DNA of 64,000 nucleotides from Chryseobacterium sp. KACC 21268. GTDB taxonomy: Bacteria > Bacteroidota > Bacteroidia > Flavobacteriales > Weeksellaceae. Both the position numbers and the translations under genes were made by a program. Position 1 is the first letter of the stretch; every line of letters starts with the position of its first letter. This document shows, piece by piece, positions 52,497 to 64,000 of this stretch. The notes beneath the pieces were generated by a model. It did no database searches. It saw nothing but the letters and a program-made list of their open reading frames with translations, and was not told the origin of the DNA. Location of the stretch: assembly GCA_028736075.1 (NCBI GenBank), contig CP117875.1, forward strand, positions 2,480,001-2,544,000. The letters run 5' to 3'.

Positions 52497-53723
52497 ATGA
52501 AATTAAAATTTTATTCTTTTTTCTTCACCATTTGTTCGGTTTTTCTCTTCAGCCAATCATTGAATTTTAATGAATTGGAAAAGACGATTTATCGCAATAA
52601 TCAGCTCGGAAAACATCAAGTATCACAGCAGAAATTACTTGACGTTTTGAAGAGTGCAGATCTTGAACTAACAGATCAGGTGAAAGTAAACCTACTCCTT
52701 GCAAAAACATTCAGGAGCATTAATGACTATGCAACTTCTATTAATTATCTTGAAAGAGCTCAGACGCTTTCAAAAAATCTGACATCGCAAGACTCTCTCA
52801 AGATGGATATCAAAGCAGAATTGGCATTTGCAACTTTTGATGATCACAATTACAGGGAGGCGGCCAAAATAATGCAGCAAGTTGCTTCGGAAAAGTATAA
52901 AAATCTTCCAAAAGACAGCAAGGCTTATCTGATTATGCAAGAGGCTTACATTAATTTTCTTCAGAAAAATTATGATCGGGCAGAAATCCAGTACCGTACT
53001 TCACTAGCCATTTTAAAGGAGATTTCCCCATGCAATCTGCCTCCGGTTTTAGTAAAACAAATGCAACTGTACGGTGAGAAAAAGGAATTCGAAAAAATGG
53101 AACTTACCTACAGGCAAGTACTTCGAAAAGCAGATTCCTGTTCTATCCTCAAATATAAAATCTATGCTACTGAGGAAATTCAGAACGTGTACAAGGCTAA
53201 TAAAATGGTAGGAAAAGCCTTTACAGCCAGCAAACTGTTGGACTCTCTAAAATTAATTGCCGGCCGCGAAGACAATCTGTCAGAAATGCATGTTGAAAAC
53301 GAAACTTTTCTGCAGCAGCAAAATCAAGAAGAAAAGGACTACTCTTTCCGCAACACCATTATTTTCACAATACTTTTAGTTATTTTGATTGGATTCGGAA
53401 TGTATTTTTTCAGAAAATCAACCGTTCATAAAAAGGAAAAAGAAAAATTTGAACTGGAATTGATTCAGATGAAAGAAGTTCTGAAAGTCTATTCCCAGCA
53501 GCAATTTTCAAATGACAATACCAATAATAGTATTCTGAAAACAGAATTACTAAACGAAAGACAAAAGCAGCTTCTGGAACTAATGTCAGAAGGGCTGTCG
53601 AACAAAGAAATAGCCGATAAACTTTTCATTTCGGAAAATACGGTGAAATACCATATTAAAAACATCTACGTCATCCTTGATCTGAAGGACAGAAAAGATC
53701 TTTTAACTAAAATTAAAAAATAA
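52497..53723 (+). CDS. TPR sensor with transmembrane helix and LuxR HTH
   Basis: The 408-residue protein has a signal peptide (FFFTICSVFLFSQS, residues 7-20), TPR-like helices (about residues 30-250), a transmembrane helix (IIFTILLVILIGFGMYFF near residue 288), a coiled coil and a LuxR-type HTH at the C-terminus (LSNKEIADKLFISENTVKYH near residue 368). It is the same architecture as the regulator at 17881. It may act on the divergent surface-protein genes across the paired palindromes. Confidence 0.86.
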   Translation: MKLKFYSFFFTICSVFLFSQSLNFNELEKTIYRNNQLGKHQVSQQKLLDVLKSADLELTDQVKVNLLLAKTFRSINDYATSINYLERAQTLSKNLTSQDSLKMDIKAELAFATFDDHNYREAAKIMQQVASEKYKNLPKDSKAYLIMQEAYINFLQKNYDRAEIQYRTSLAILKEISPCNLPPVLVKQMQLYGEKKEFEKMELTYRQVLRKADSCSILKYKIYATEEIQNVYKANKMVGKAFTASKLLDSLKLIAGREDNLSEMHVENETFLQQQNQEEKDYSFRNTIIFTILLVILIGFGMYFFRKSTVHKKEKEKFELELIQMKEVLKVYSQQQFSNDNTNNSILKTELLNERQKQLLELMSEGLSNKEIADKLFISENTVKYHIKNIYVILDLKDRKDLLTKIKK

Positions 53724-53789
53724 AATATTCTTAAACGTAATTTCTGTTTCTACTTTAAATATTCTTAAAAGCAAATAATAAAAAGTTAT

Positions 53790-53803
53790 AAACCGAACAG
53801 TTT
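53790..53803. promoter_or_regulatory. Operator copy 1 (TetR/MFS pair)
   Basis: AAACCGAACAGTTT lies just upstream of the -7 element of the TetR-type gene. It matches the site at 54481-54494 in 12 of 14 bases, with AAAC/GTTT outer arms. Confidence 0.65.
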
Positions 53804-53810
53804 AAAATAG

Positions 53811-53818
53811 TATATTTG
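53811..53818 (+). promoter_or_regulatory. Bacteroidota -7 element for the TetR-type gene
   Basis: TATATTTG fits TAnnTTTG 8 nt before the ATG at 53826, directly after operator copy 1, so the regulator could block its own promoter. Confidence 0.5.
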
Positions 53819-53825
53819 CAAAGTT

Positions 53826-54407
53826 ATGGCAAGAAAAAAAGAATTTGAATACGAAGGAAAGCTGGATGTAGCAATGAACCTCTTTTGGGAACAAGGCTAT
53901 CACGTGACATCTCTCAGTGATCTGGAAAATCATTTGAAGATCAACCGAAGCAGTATTTATCCTACTTACGGTGATAAGAAAGAACTTTTGTTGAAGTGCC
54001 TTGACAGATATCAAAAATCTAAATTACTGGAATACCAAGCTTTCCTCGATCACAGCGATAATAATGCATTAGAAGATCTAAAAAAAATATTGAATCTATC
54101 CGTTCGCCAAAGTATCAACGACAATAAAGTCTGTCTGGCTGTCAAGATGATCTTTGAAATTGCTTTGGTGGATAAGGAAATCAATCAGATGCTTGTTGCG
54201 AATGAGAAAAAAATTGAACAGGTCTATCTGGCGATCTTACAACGGGGTAAACAGCAAAAATTAGTAAAAGAGGAATTCGATGCAGAAATTACGGCCGCCC
54301 TTTTTGCCAGCTCATCTACTACTCTACTTAAGAATTACGTCTTATATAAAAATAAAACAAAAGTTGACTCAATGATCAATCTACTAGTTCAATTGATCAG
54401 CCGATAG
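53826..54407 (+). CDS. TetR/AcrR-family repressor
   Basis: This 193-residue regulator has an N-terminal HTH ([20 protein letters not shown] near residue 17, then [20 protein letters not shown]) and a helical ligand-binding domain. The AcrR-like HTH resembles NemR/ComR-type repressors that respond to reactive electrophiles or drugs. It is followed 90 nt later by an MFS exporter whose start is flanked by the same operator as this gene's own promoter, implying autoregulation and control of the exporter. Confidence 0.92.
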   Translation: MARKKEFEYEGKLDVAMNLFWEQGYHVTSLSDLENHLKINRSSIYPTYGDKKELLLKCLDRYQKSKLLEYQAFLDHSDNNALEDLKKILNLSVRQSINDNKVCLAVKMIFEIALVDKEINQMLVANEKKIEQVYLAILQRGKQQKLVKEEFDAEITAALFASSSTTLLKNYVLYKNKTKVDSMINLLVQLISR

Positions 54408-54480
54408 AGCACTTTAAAATTTGACAGTTGCTCTGTTTGCTGTCATCTAATTTATATACATATATTTTTTATCCTATTTT

Positions 54481-54494
54481 AAACCGTTCAGTTT
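54481..54494. promoter_or_regulatory. Operator copy 2 (TetR/MFS pair)
   Basis: AAACCGTTCAGTTT ends 3 nt before the MFS ATG at 54498. It matches copy 1 at 53790-53803 except for the central AA/TT, so repressor binding would sit on the start region. Confidence 0.65.
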
Positions 54495-54497
54495 ATT

Positions 54498-55667
54498 ATG
54501 AAAACAAAGCTAAATAAAAGAATTGCCTACATTGGATGTTTAGGCGTCATCGGAATTATCAGTACAGAATTTGGTGTGATTGGCATATTACCTCAGATCG
54601 CTGAATATTACAATATCAATATTGCCACGGCCGGATATCTTCTTAGTGCATTTGCATTGTTCATCGCGATTACGGGACCATTTACTGTATTATTCGCTTC
54701 AAAATTCGATAAGAAAATAATTATGCTAGGTGCGATGGTTTTGTTTTTCATTTCAAATTTCTTCTCCATCTTTAGTCCACCGTTTTGGATTTTGATGCTG
54801 CTAAGAATACTTCCTACTTTCCTTCACCCCGCATTCTTTTCTATGGCAATAGCCGCGGCTGCAAAAGGAGCATCACAGAAAGAACAAATGCATCTGACAT
54901 CCATTATTATCGGAGGAATTGCTCTTGCGCAAGTGACGCTGATTCCTCTGAGTACATTTTTAGCCAGTTTGTATTCTTGGCAGGTGACCTATGCAATTCA
55001 GGGATTCATTATCCTTATAACAATATTTATTATTCTTAAGTTTCTTCCATCAATGCCTAATGAAAAACCGGCATCTTTTAGAAGTCAGCTGTCGATATTG
55101 ACCCGACCAAGATTCATCTCGGGTACACTTTTGAATCTATTTTTAATAACGGCCTGGTTTTGTTCATACAGCTATTTCGCAGATTATTTAGGTAAAGAAA
55201 AGCATATGAGCGAAAAAGAAATAAGCCTTTTACTACTGCTATTTGGAGCAATGGGCGTGGTTTCTAATTATGTGGCTGGTAAACTCTTAGGGAAAAATAT
55301 GTTGTGGACTACTCTATTTTTTACTGCAGGCATATTTATAATACCTTTTGCATTTGAATATACTGGTAATTCGTTCTTTGATGTTGCCTTCGTCACTGCT
55401 ATTTGGGGAATTATGTATGGACCTTGCTTTCTAATTGGTGTCGGCTATATGATTTCAGCTGCGCCGGACGCTAAAGAATTTGCCAATAGCCTTCAAACCT
55501 CATTTGGAAACCTGGGTGTTTCACTTGGGACATCTGTTGGCGGCTTCTTTATTTACAGATTTGACATTTCAATTACACCTTGGATTGGAATTGTCTTTGG
55601 CGCATTAGCAATTATGGCTATTATTTGGCGAGCTTATTTAGATAAACATTATGTGGAAGACAAATAG
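54498..55667 (+). CDS. MFS exporter (DHA1/AraJ-like)
   Basis: This 389-residue integral membrane protein has twelve predicted helices in two halves (GVIGIISTEFGVIGILPQIA near residue 16; an N-terminal loop with SKFDKK between helices 2 and 3). It resembles drug/sugar efflux proteins such as AraJ and YdhP. The shared operator and preceding TetR regulator suggest inducible export of a toxic compound. Substrate not predictable. Confidence 0.9.
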   Translation: MKTKLNKRIAYIGCLGVIGIISTEFGVIGILPQIAEYYNINIATAGYLLSAFALFIAITGPFTVLFASKFDKKIIMLGAMVLFFISNFFSIFSPPFWILMLLRILPTFLHPAFFSMAIAAAAKGASQKEQMHLTSIIIGGIALAQVTLIPLSTFLASLYSWQVTYAIQGFIILITIFIILKFLPSMPNEKPASFRSQLSILTRPRFISGTLLNLFLITAWFCSYSYFADYLGKEKHMSEKEISLLLLLFGAMGVVSNYVAGKLLGKNMLWTTLFFTAGIFIIPFAFEYTGNSFFDVAFVTAIWGIMYGPCFLIGVGYMISAAPDAKEFANSLQTSFGNLGVSLGTSVGGFFIYRFDISITPWIGIVFGALAIMAIIWRAYLDKHYVEDK

Positions 55668-55812
55668 TTTTTTGATTTCAACTCATTTAAATTTTGAGAT
55701 CTGTTAACATCTTAAGATTTTAAAGGCGGCACTTTAATTGGTGTTTTTTTACCATTAAATTTATCAAATTAAATTTTTGATAATATTAACTTCATCTCAA
55801 AAATAAATCATA

Positions 55813-56367
55813 ATGAATCTGGCAAGTAAGTACTCCGTTGTTATTCTACCATCGTTTAAAGCAATTCAAAAGGTTGGTGAACTAAAATTTAAATTATTTA
55901 CAAAATCTGGAAAAGACTATTCCAGTCGAAAATCAACTGCGCACGTAACAGTTCAAGAATTTTGGGCGACTGACAGTCAGCTAAAAAAAATAATTTTGAA
56001 ATGCATCAGAGTTGCACAAGAGCAGAAAAATTTCCGAGCAGAATTTGATAAAGTCATATGTTCCGAGCAAACAGTATTTTTCTCACCCACAGCTAATAGC
56101 AAAAATGACTTTAAAAAATTAATTGAAAGGCTGAGATTAGAAGTTAAAGGTCTTATTAAAAGCAGTGCTCACATAAGTATTGGACGTGGACTCTCACCAC
56201 AGCAGATTGAGATATCCCGCAATATTTTTTCTGATGAAACACTTAATTTTGACTGCAATAGAATTGCTTTGAGGAAATATAATGATACCATAAAACAATT
56301 TGAAGTTGTGCAGATTTTTCCATTTTTGGGCGAAGAAATTTCTGTCAAACAACTGACACTATGGTAA
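55813..56367 (+). CDS. 2H phosphoesterase (2'-5' RNA ligase-like)
   Basis: The 184-residue protein has two His-x-Thr/Ser motifs at the expected spacing, STAHVTVQEF near residue 38 and SSAHISIGRGL near residue 118, which define the 2H superfamily (LigT/ThpR, CPDase). A role in RNA or cyclic-nucleotide processing is plausible. It stands alone, convergent with the cupin gene, and has no signal peptide. Confidence 0.83.
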   Translation: MNLASKYSVVILPSFKAIQKVGELKFKLFTKSGKDYSSRKSTAHVTVQEFWATDSQLKKIILKCIRVAQEQKNFRAEFDKVICSEQTVFFSPTANSKNDFKKLIERLRLEVKGLIKSSAHISIGRGLSPQQIEISRNIFSDETLNFDCNRIALRKYNDTIKQFEVVQIFPFLGEEISVKQLTLW

Positions 56368-56384
56368 ATAAAATTTATAATTCA

Positions 56385-56867
56385 TTACTGTGTGTATTCC
56401 TCCTCCGTCACAGGCTGCAACCAAATCACCGCTTCCTTATTACTGTTTCCAATGGCCAAATGCGAAAAATGACTGTCGATACTCGCGCCGTGCCAGTGCT
56501 CTACGTTGGGCGGACATTTGATGACATCGCCTTTTCGCAGAATTTTCTTTGCCTGTCCTCTTTCCTGATAGTAGCCGACGCCGTCTGTCACCAATAAAAT
56601 CTGTCCACCCGGATGTTTATGCCAGCGGTTTCTTGCGCCCGGTTCGAAAGTGACGTTGCCGACGGTAATTGGATTTTCAGGGTCATTCGTTACCAACATT
56701 TTCAGGTAAGCGGTTCCTGTAAAATTTTCGTTTTTTACTTTTTCGCCTTTTTCAAACAGGGTTTTAGATTCCGTCTGCATATTTTTTTGAGTTTGAGACT
56801 TCAGTTGACTGTTTGAAAAAATAAGAATCACAAAACTTAGAGACGTCAGAAATGAAGCTTTTTTCAT
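56385..56867 (-). CDS. Exported cupin protein
   Basis: This 160-residue protein has a signal peptide (SFVILIFSNSQLKSQ, residues 11-25). A cupin barrel follows, with GARNRWHKHPGGQILLVTDG near residue 82 and PPNVEHWHGASIDSHF near residue 118, giving three or four metal-binding His. It resembles the cupins that accompany carboxymuconolactone decarboxylase-type proteins, and such a gene lies just upstream. Last gene of the eight-gene redox operon. Confidence 0.87.
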   Translation of the reverse strand: MKKASFLTSLSFVILIFSNSQLKSQTQKNMQTESKTLFEKGEKVKNENFTGTAYLKMLVTNDPENPITVGNVTFEPGARNRWHKHPGGQILLVTDGVGYYQERGQAKKILRKGDVIKCPPNVEHWHGASIDSHFSHLAIGNSNKEAVIWLQPVTEEEYTQ

Positions 56868-56883
56868 TTGTAAAATTTTAAAT

Positions 56884-57627
56884 TTATTTTGATTTTCTTG
56901 TTTTTAAAACTTCTTTCAGAACCGTGGCAGCCGCTGTTGATTTTTCCTTACTGATTGTCGGAGTGATAACATTGACAAATTCATTCAACTGTTCGGGCGA
57001 CCAACCGACATTTAATGAAAGTCCCAAATGCGACTGCAACATTGGGTCCGCATCGCCAATGGCGGTGATAATGGAAATGGTTACCAATTCTCTCTGTTTA
57101 AAAGTCAACACATCTCTTTCGAAAATATCTGCAAACAGATGTTCCTTTAAAAAAGTATCAATCGCAGGTGCAAATGCAGAATATCCTGAAAGTTTATCGG
57201 GTTGGGGCGCGCCAGAAAGTTCTCCTAAAATCTTTTTACCTCTTTCGTATTTGGTTGTGTCATCTACAATCGGCGAAGCTTCAGCTCCCACATTGTCCTT
57301 AATGCCTTTTGTTTTCCGCTCTTCCACGACTTCCATAAAAGTCTGCAAACCTCTGATACTTCTAGGAAAACCGCAGTAGGCATAAGAATGAACCAGCATT
57401 TCTTTGATTTCGTTGATGGTCAAACCGGAATCAAGGCCTGCATTTAAAGCTGTTTCCAGTTCACTCAGTTTTCCTTGCGCCGTGAAGGATGAAATAGTGA
57501 TGATGCTTTTTTCTTTTGAATTTAATTCTGAATTTGATGTTGACATTTGCTGTGCTTTTAGATGATTAAAAAACAGTGAAATTCCCATCAGTAAAACAAT
57601 GACGACTGTAAATTGTATTTTCTTCAT
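56884..57627 (-). CDS. Exported carboxymuconolactone decarboxylase-family protein
   Basis: This 247-residue protein has a signal peptide (VVIVLLMGISLFFNHLKAQ, residues 8-26) and two CMD/AhpD-like repeats (about residues 45-120, including LVHSYAYCGFPRS, and about 150-235, including FKQRELVTISIITAIGDADP). Only one Cys is present (Cys74), so the AhpD redox pair CxxC is missing. Alkylhydroperoxidase activity is therefore unlikely; a decarboxylase or binding role is possible. Location in the envelope is unusual for the family. Confidence 0.85.
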   Translation of the reverse strand: MKKIQFTVVIVLLMGISLFFNHLKAQQMSTSNSELNSKEKSIITISSFTAQGKLSELETALNAGLDSGLTINEIKEMLVHSYAYCGFPRSIRGLQTFMEVVEERKTKGIKDNVGAEASPIVDDTTKYERGKKILGELSGAPQPDKLSGYSAFAPAIDTFLKEHLFADIFERDVLTFKQRELVTISIITAIGDADPMLQSHLGLSLNVGWSPEQLNEFVNVITPTISKEKSTAAATVLKEVLKTRKSK

Positions 57628-57655
57628 TTTTCTTTTACTTTAAATTTAATTTCAA

Positions 57656-58276
57656 CTATTTTGTTTTATTTAAACCACTTCTGGTCAGCCATTCTCTGAC
57701 TTTCTTCTCCGCTTCGATTTTCTTTTTCCCTTCCATTACAAATAAAATCCCGTCACGTTCTACGCCGCCTTTCATTGTAAATCCTTCCAGAACTTTGCTT
57801 TCCGGACTGAGTTCTTTAACCGTATTAAAACTGCTTCCGACTCCGTAACCTGCATTGGTATTGAATGGGATAATGGTTTTACCTTTTAAATCATATTGTT
57901 TCAGAAAACTTTTCATTGGTGGCGGCAGTTTCATTCCCCAGGTTGGAAAACCAATGAAGACGACGTCATATTTTTCAATGTTTTCAATTTTTGTTTTCAG
58001 TGGTGGCAAAAATCCTGACTCATTTTCCTTTGAAACCTGGTCAACAATGGCCTTATAATTTTCGGGATAAGGATTTTGAAGTTCCAGCTCTACCAAGTCT
58101 CCACCCACATTCTTCTGAATTATTTCTGCAATGGTTTTGGTGTTTTTGGTTCGGGATAAATAGACAATCAGCACTTTTTTATCTTTTAATAATTCTCTTT
58201 CTGATGTTGTTTCCTTTGCTTTTGAGCAAGAGAAAAAACTGAGAACTGATATTATGAGTATGATGTATTTCTGCAT
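57656..58276 (-). CDS. Lipoprotein-anchored flavodoxin
   Basis: This 206-residue protein starts with a lipoprotein signal (IILIISVLSFFSCSKAK, lipobox around Cys17), which would place it on the outside of the membrane. The mature part is a flavodoxin: FMN phosphate loop VYLSRTKNTKTIAEI near residue 38, VVFIGFPTWGMKLPPPMKSF near residue 110 and FNTNAGYGVGSSFNT near residue 140. Flavodoxins are normally cytosolic, so an exported form next to exported oxidoreductase-like proteins is notable. Confidence 0.88.
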   Translation of the reverse strand: MQKYIILIISVLSFFSCSKAKETTSERELLKDKKVLIVYLSRTKNTKTIAEIIQKNVGGDLVELELQNPYPENYKAIVDQVSKENESGFLPPLKTKIENIEKYDVVFIGFPTWGMKLPPPMKSFLKQYDLKGKTIIPFNTNAGYGVGSSFNTVKELSPESKVLEGFTMKGGVERDGILFVMEGKKKIEAEKKVREWLTRSGLNKTK

Positions 58277-58295
58277 TGATAATGATTTTAAATAG

Positions 58296-59372
58296 TTAAT
58301 CTAATTTTTTAGCCTTCAGCCATTGGCTCATTAAATCGGCCACCTGGATGTTATTTAAATCAGAAAAAGGAAAATGTGTATTGCCTTTCAAACCGACCTC
58401 GGGAAGATGAACGACTGTCACATCACCACCATATTGATTGACCGCATCGCGCCACAATCTCGCCATCTGCAAACGTGCTCTCCAACCGTCAGGTCCCGAA
58501 TTTTCCGAGTACTTTTCAGGAATATTATCGCCGTAATAAATAATAATCGGAATTTTAGTAAGTTTCATAAAATCCTCTTTTGAAACCGAAGAAGCTTCGA
58601 GCGCACCGGCAGAACTGGCAATGGGTTTGGGTAATTCGCCCTCAGGAAAAACAAAACCACTTCCCGGCTCGTAGGAAACAATGCCTTTTACATTTTGATT
58701 TTTTATAGCGGTCAGCCAACCCATTCCACCCGAATGAGAATGCGTAACCAAAACTCCGGCCCCGATTTTATTAAATAAAGCTGAAGCTGCGTCAACATTT
58801 ACCTTAATATCAATTGTCCCAATATTCGGTGTCATAGAACGGAAATATTGATTGAGCGTGGCAGAATCTTTGGCAAACTGTACACCTTCGTAATATTTCG
58901 GCCACAATCCCACACGGAAAACATTGAACCAATTTTGCTCATCGGGAGTTGGTTCAATCTTAGAAGCTACCGTACTCCTTCCCGCATTTCCTCTTCTCGG
59001 CTGATCAATTATGTAAACCGGGAAATTCCTGCGCAGAAAGATATTCTGAAAACCTTCTCTTCCGTCTGGAGTTGTCTCCCAGGTTTTTGAAAACTGTCCG
59101 ATTCCGTGCCACATTACCAATGGATATTTTCTGGCTTTCACAGGAATCTGATAGAAAACGTAAGCGTGGTCGCCTCTGAAAGTCTGTCCCTCCGCAGTCG
59201 GCTTTTGTGGATTGAATGTTCCCGGACTTTTCAAAACAGTTCCGCCAACCGCAAAACTTCCCTGCTCTGCAATCATCAAGGGTTCCTTCGCATTTTTCTG
59301 AGCCTGAATCGTAGTATTAGTAAATACTATTAAACCAATTAAACTTAAAAATTGTATCGCCTTAGTTCTCAT
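58296..59372 (-). CDS. Exported alpha/beta hydrolase
   Basis: This 358-residue protein has a signal peptide (LSLIGLIVFTNTTIQAQ, residues 9-25). The alpha/beta fold shows PLVMWHGIGQFSKTWE near residue 84, the nucleophile elbow VTHSHSGGMGW near residue 210 and a late His in GNTHFPFSDLN near residue 335. It resembles secreted esterases found beside flavodoxin and aldo/keto reductases in soil bacteria. Substrate unknown. Confidence 0.85.
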   Translation of the reverse strand: MRTKAIQFLSLIGLIVFTNTTIQAQKNAKEPLMIAEQGSFAVGGTVLKSPGTFNPQKPTAEGQTFRGDHAYVFYQIPVKARKYPLVMWHGIGQFSKTWETTPDGREGFQNIFLRRNFPVYIIDQPRRGNAGRSTVASKIEPTPDEQNWFNVFRVGLWPKYYEGVQFAKDSATLNQYFRSMTPNIGTIDIKVNVDAASALFNKIGAGVLVTHSHSGGMGWLTAIKNQNVKGIVSYEPGSGFVFPEGELPKPIASSAGALEASSVSKEDFMKLTKIPIIIYYGDNIPEKYSENSGPDGWRARLQMARLWRDAVNQYGGDVTVVHLPEVGLKGNTHFPFSDLNNIQVADLMSQWLKAKKLD

Positions 59373-59374
59373 CT

Positions 59375-59848
59375 CTATTTCTTTTCCGAGGTCATTGTTT
59401 TGGTGAATGACAGTGAACCCAATTTCCAGGTTCCATTATTTTTCACAAATACTTCCGTTACAATAAAGGGATTGGTTACTTCATTTCCACCAACCACGGC
59501 TACTAAATCCATTTTGGTCAGAATGATGGCGGTATTTTCAATAATGTTTACCGATGTTTCGTGGATGTGGGCTTTCTTGTACCAGATTCCGCCACTTTTG
59601 ATGACGTCCAGTTCCTGTTTTTTGCCCCACGAACCGCCCATATGTACGAATACTGATTTTTCGTCAAAAAGTTTCTCCAGTTTTTCGGCATCTTTAGAAG
59701 ACATCCAATCCCATTTGTCTTTGGAAAGCTGGATGATTTCCTGTTCGGATTTTGTCTCTTTTTTCACGACGTTTTCCACTTTTGTCTGCTGTGCGAATGT
59801 GTAGGTAGAACTTGTGGATATGATTAATGCAACAATTAATGCTTTCAT
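59375..59848 (-). CDS. Exported NTF2/SnoaL-like protein (DUF4440)
   Basis: This 157-residue protein has a signal peptide (LIVALIISTSSTYTFAQ, residues 3-19). An NTF2-like domain follows, with LSKDKWDWMSSKDAEKLEKL near residue 41 and FVHMGGSWGKKQELDVIKSG near residue 66. The fold usually holds small polyketide or steroid-like ligands. It is separated from the hydrolase by 2 nt. Confidence 0.83.
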   Translation of the reverse strand: MKALIVALIISTSSTYTFAQQTKVENVVKKETKSEQEIIQLSKDKWDWMSSKDAEKLEKLFDEKSVFVHMGGSWGKKQELDVIKSGGIWYKKAHIHETSVNIIENTAIILTKMDLVAVVGGNEVTNPFIVTEVFVKNNGTWKLGSLSFTKTMTSEKK

Positions 59849-59868
59849 TTTTTTTTGAATTATTTAAA

Positions 59869-60870
<1,002 letters not shown>

Positions 60871-60877
60871 TTAATTT

Positions 60878-62018
<1,141 letters not shown>

Positions 62019-62044
62019 TTTAATATTTTTAAGTCTTGATTAAT

Positions 62045-62911
<867 letters not shown>

Positions 62912-62919
62912 TTAAAAAA

Positions 62920-62939
62920 TTGATTATTCGGATAATCAA
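62920..62939. promoter_or_regulatory. Palindrome upstream of the aldo/keto reductase operon
   Basis: TTGATTAT-N4-ATAATCAA is a perfect 8-bp inverted repeat between the operon and the divergent AraC-type gene. It could be an operator. Its closeness to the operon start would suit a repressor or an activator bound near the promoter. Confidence 0.5.
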
Positions 62940-63053
62940 CTTACTATGCAAATTTCCACCCTTATGATGAACCTTTTTGTAGACAGATTACGGTATTACC
63001 TACCAATATTACAGATGTGAAGTTTTACACTTAGAAGACATTGATTTTATAAT

Positions 63054-63061
63054 TAGATTTG
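63054..63061 (+). promoter_or_regulatory. Bacteroidota -7 element for the AraC-type gene
   Basis: TAGATTTG fits TAnnTTTG 20 nt before the ATG at 63082. No clear -33 element was found. Confidence 0.45.
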
Positions 63062-63081
63062 TATCAGAAAATGAAACTGCT

Positions 63082-63978
63082 ATGAGTAATTCCGTTAATT
63101 TTGAAACCGTTAATGATTATAATCAATTTAATAATCACGAGACATTGCATCCTTTGGTGAGCGTTATTGATTTTTCAAAAGCCCACAAAAGAACAGGTTC
63201 TAAAATGAATTTTAATCTCTACTGTATTTTTCTGAAGGATGTAAAATGCGGTGACTTGAAATATGGCCGCGCAACGTACGATTATCAGGAAGGTACGCTG
63301 GTTTTTGTCTCTCCGGGACAGGTTGTGGATGTTGAAAATAAAGTAGATTTTTATCAGCCGATGGGTCACGGACTGGTTTTCCATCCCGATTTGATTAAAG
63401 GAACGCCGCTTGCCAAAAGTATTTCAGAATATGGCTTTTTCAGTTATCAAAACAATGAAGCGCTCCACTTATCTTCGAAAGAACAACAGCTTGTTTTGGA
63501 ATGTTTTGCTAAAATTCAGTCAGAACTCGAGCAGTCTGTGGACAAACACAGCAAGAAACTGATTGCCTCCAACATCGAACTTTTCCTCAATTACTGTGAG
63601 CGTTTCTACGACAGACAGTTCATCACTAGAGAAAATGTCAACAAAGGAATTCTGGAGAAATTTGAAGAATTGCTGAACAGTTACTTTAATTCAGAAAAAC
63701 CGAACAGTTTTGGATTGCCATCTGTCGCTTTTTGTGCAGATGAACTCAATCTTTCTCCCAACTATTTTGGAGATTTAATTAAAAAAGAAACCGGCAAAAC
63801 GGCGCAGGAATATATTCAAAATAAAATCATAGATGTTGCCAAAGAACGGGTTTTTGATGCTGATAAATCCATCAGTCAGATTGCGTATGATTTAGGGTTT
63901 AAATATCCTCAGCATCTGACGAGACTGTTTAAACAAAGAGTTGGTTATACGCCCATTGAGTATAGGAATTTGAATTGA
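63082..63978 (+). CDS. AraC-family regulator of the redox operon
   Basis: This 298-residue regulator has an N-terminal cupin-like sensor domain (about residues 20-150, including GTLVFVSPGQVVDVE) and a C-terminal AraC double HTH (AFCADELNLSPNYFGDLIKK near residue 212, SISQIAYDLGFKYPQHLTRL near residue 261). Divergent placement beside the eight-gene operon makes it the obvious candidate regulator. The inducer is unknown; similar regulators sit next to aldo/keto reductases in many flavobacteria. Confidence 0.93.
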   Translation: MSNSVNFETVNDYNQFNNHETLHPLVSVIDFSKAHKRTGSKMNFNLYCIFLKDVKCGDLKYGRATYDYQEGTLVFVSPGQVVDVENKVDFYQPMGHGLVFHPDLIKGTPLAKSISEYGFFSYQNNEALHLSSKEQQLVLECFAKIQSELEQSVDKHSKKLIASNIELFLNYCERFYDRQFITRENVNKGILEKFEELLNSYFNSEKPNSFGLPSVAFCADELNLSPNYFGDLIKKETGKTAQEYIQNKIIDVAKERVFDADKSISQIAYDLGFKYPQHLTRLFKQRVGYTPIEYRNLN

Positions 63979-64000
63979 TGGTCAATTTTTTTTAAAAATT

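Overview
The window looks like chromosomal DNA of a low-GC Bacteroidota, most likely a flavobacterium of the Chryseobacterium/Weeksellaceae type. Three things point there. Several exported proteins end in type IX secretion (T9SS) type A sorting domains. Several genes are preceded by the Bacteroidota -7 element TAnnTTTG. Shine-Dalgarno sequences are generally weak. I saw no rRNA, tRNA, CRISPR array, transposase or phage gene; genus-level placement is inference.

1-14.4 kb is a molybdenum region. On the minus strand lie a complete three-subunit molybdenum hydroxylase with a Tat-exported iron-sulfur subunit and, downstream across a terminator-like hairpin, the start of a second set without a Tat signal. 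Divergent from these runs a tight ten-gene operon: xdhC, moaA, a mocA-like cytidylyltransferase, moeA, a TSUP transporter, a sulfite-oxidase-fold secreted protein, moaD, moeB, moaE and a moaC-mogA fusion. A convergent cysteine desulfurase abuts it. Together these can build, sulfurate and insert the cofactor of the neighbouring enzymes.

14.6-32.3 kb holds a large T9SS surface protein, a membrane-anchored TPR/HTH regulator and a sensory/stress block: CinA-like protein, DUF2945 protein, single-domain response regulators, two convergent Crp/Fnr regulators with FNR-like sites, a DUF421 protein with a zinc-ribbon tail, a sigma factor with region 2 only, three multidomain histidine kinases (one with a blue-light LOV domain) and a lamin-tail T9SS protein behind a sigma-54-like promoter.

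32.4-39.7 kb carries a type II NADH dehydrogenase and an apparent ergothioneine locus: egtD, egtB, an ABC importer resembling EgtV/EgtU whose fused binding domain is circularly permuted, and a PatB/MalY C-S lyase that could do the EgtE step. A dead alcohol-dehydrogenase tail lies just upstream.

40-45 kb holds a retropepsin-like protein, a cupin, a macrodomain protein and an RsbQ hydrolase translationally overlapped with a PAS histidine kinase, followed by a response regulator. 45-52 kb is a glycosyltransferase operon (YfhO-like, TPR GT-C, GT2) and two surface proteins. 52.5-56.4 kb holds a LuxR-type regulator with paired palindromes upstream, a TetR-MFS pair sharing an operator, and a 2H phosphoesterase. 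56.4-64 kb is an eight-gene minus-strand redox operon (three aldo/keto reductases, one frameshifted and Tat-targeted, plus exported NTF2-like, hydrolase, flavodoxin, carboxymuconolactone-decarboxylase and cupin proteins) divergent from an AraC-family regulator.
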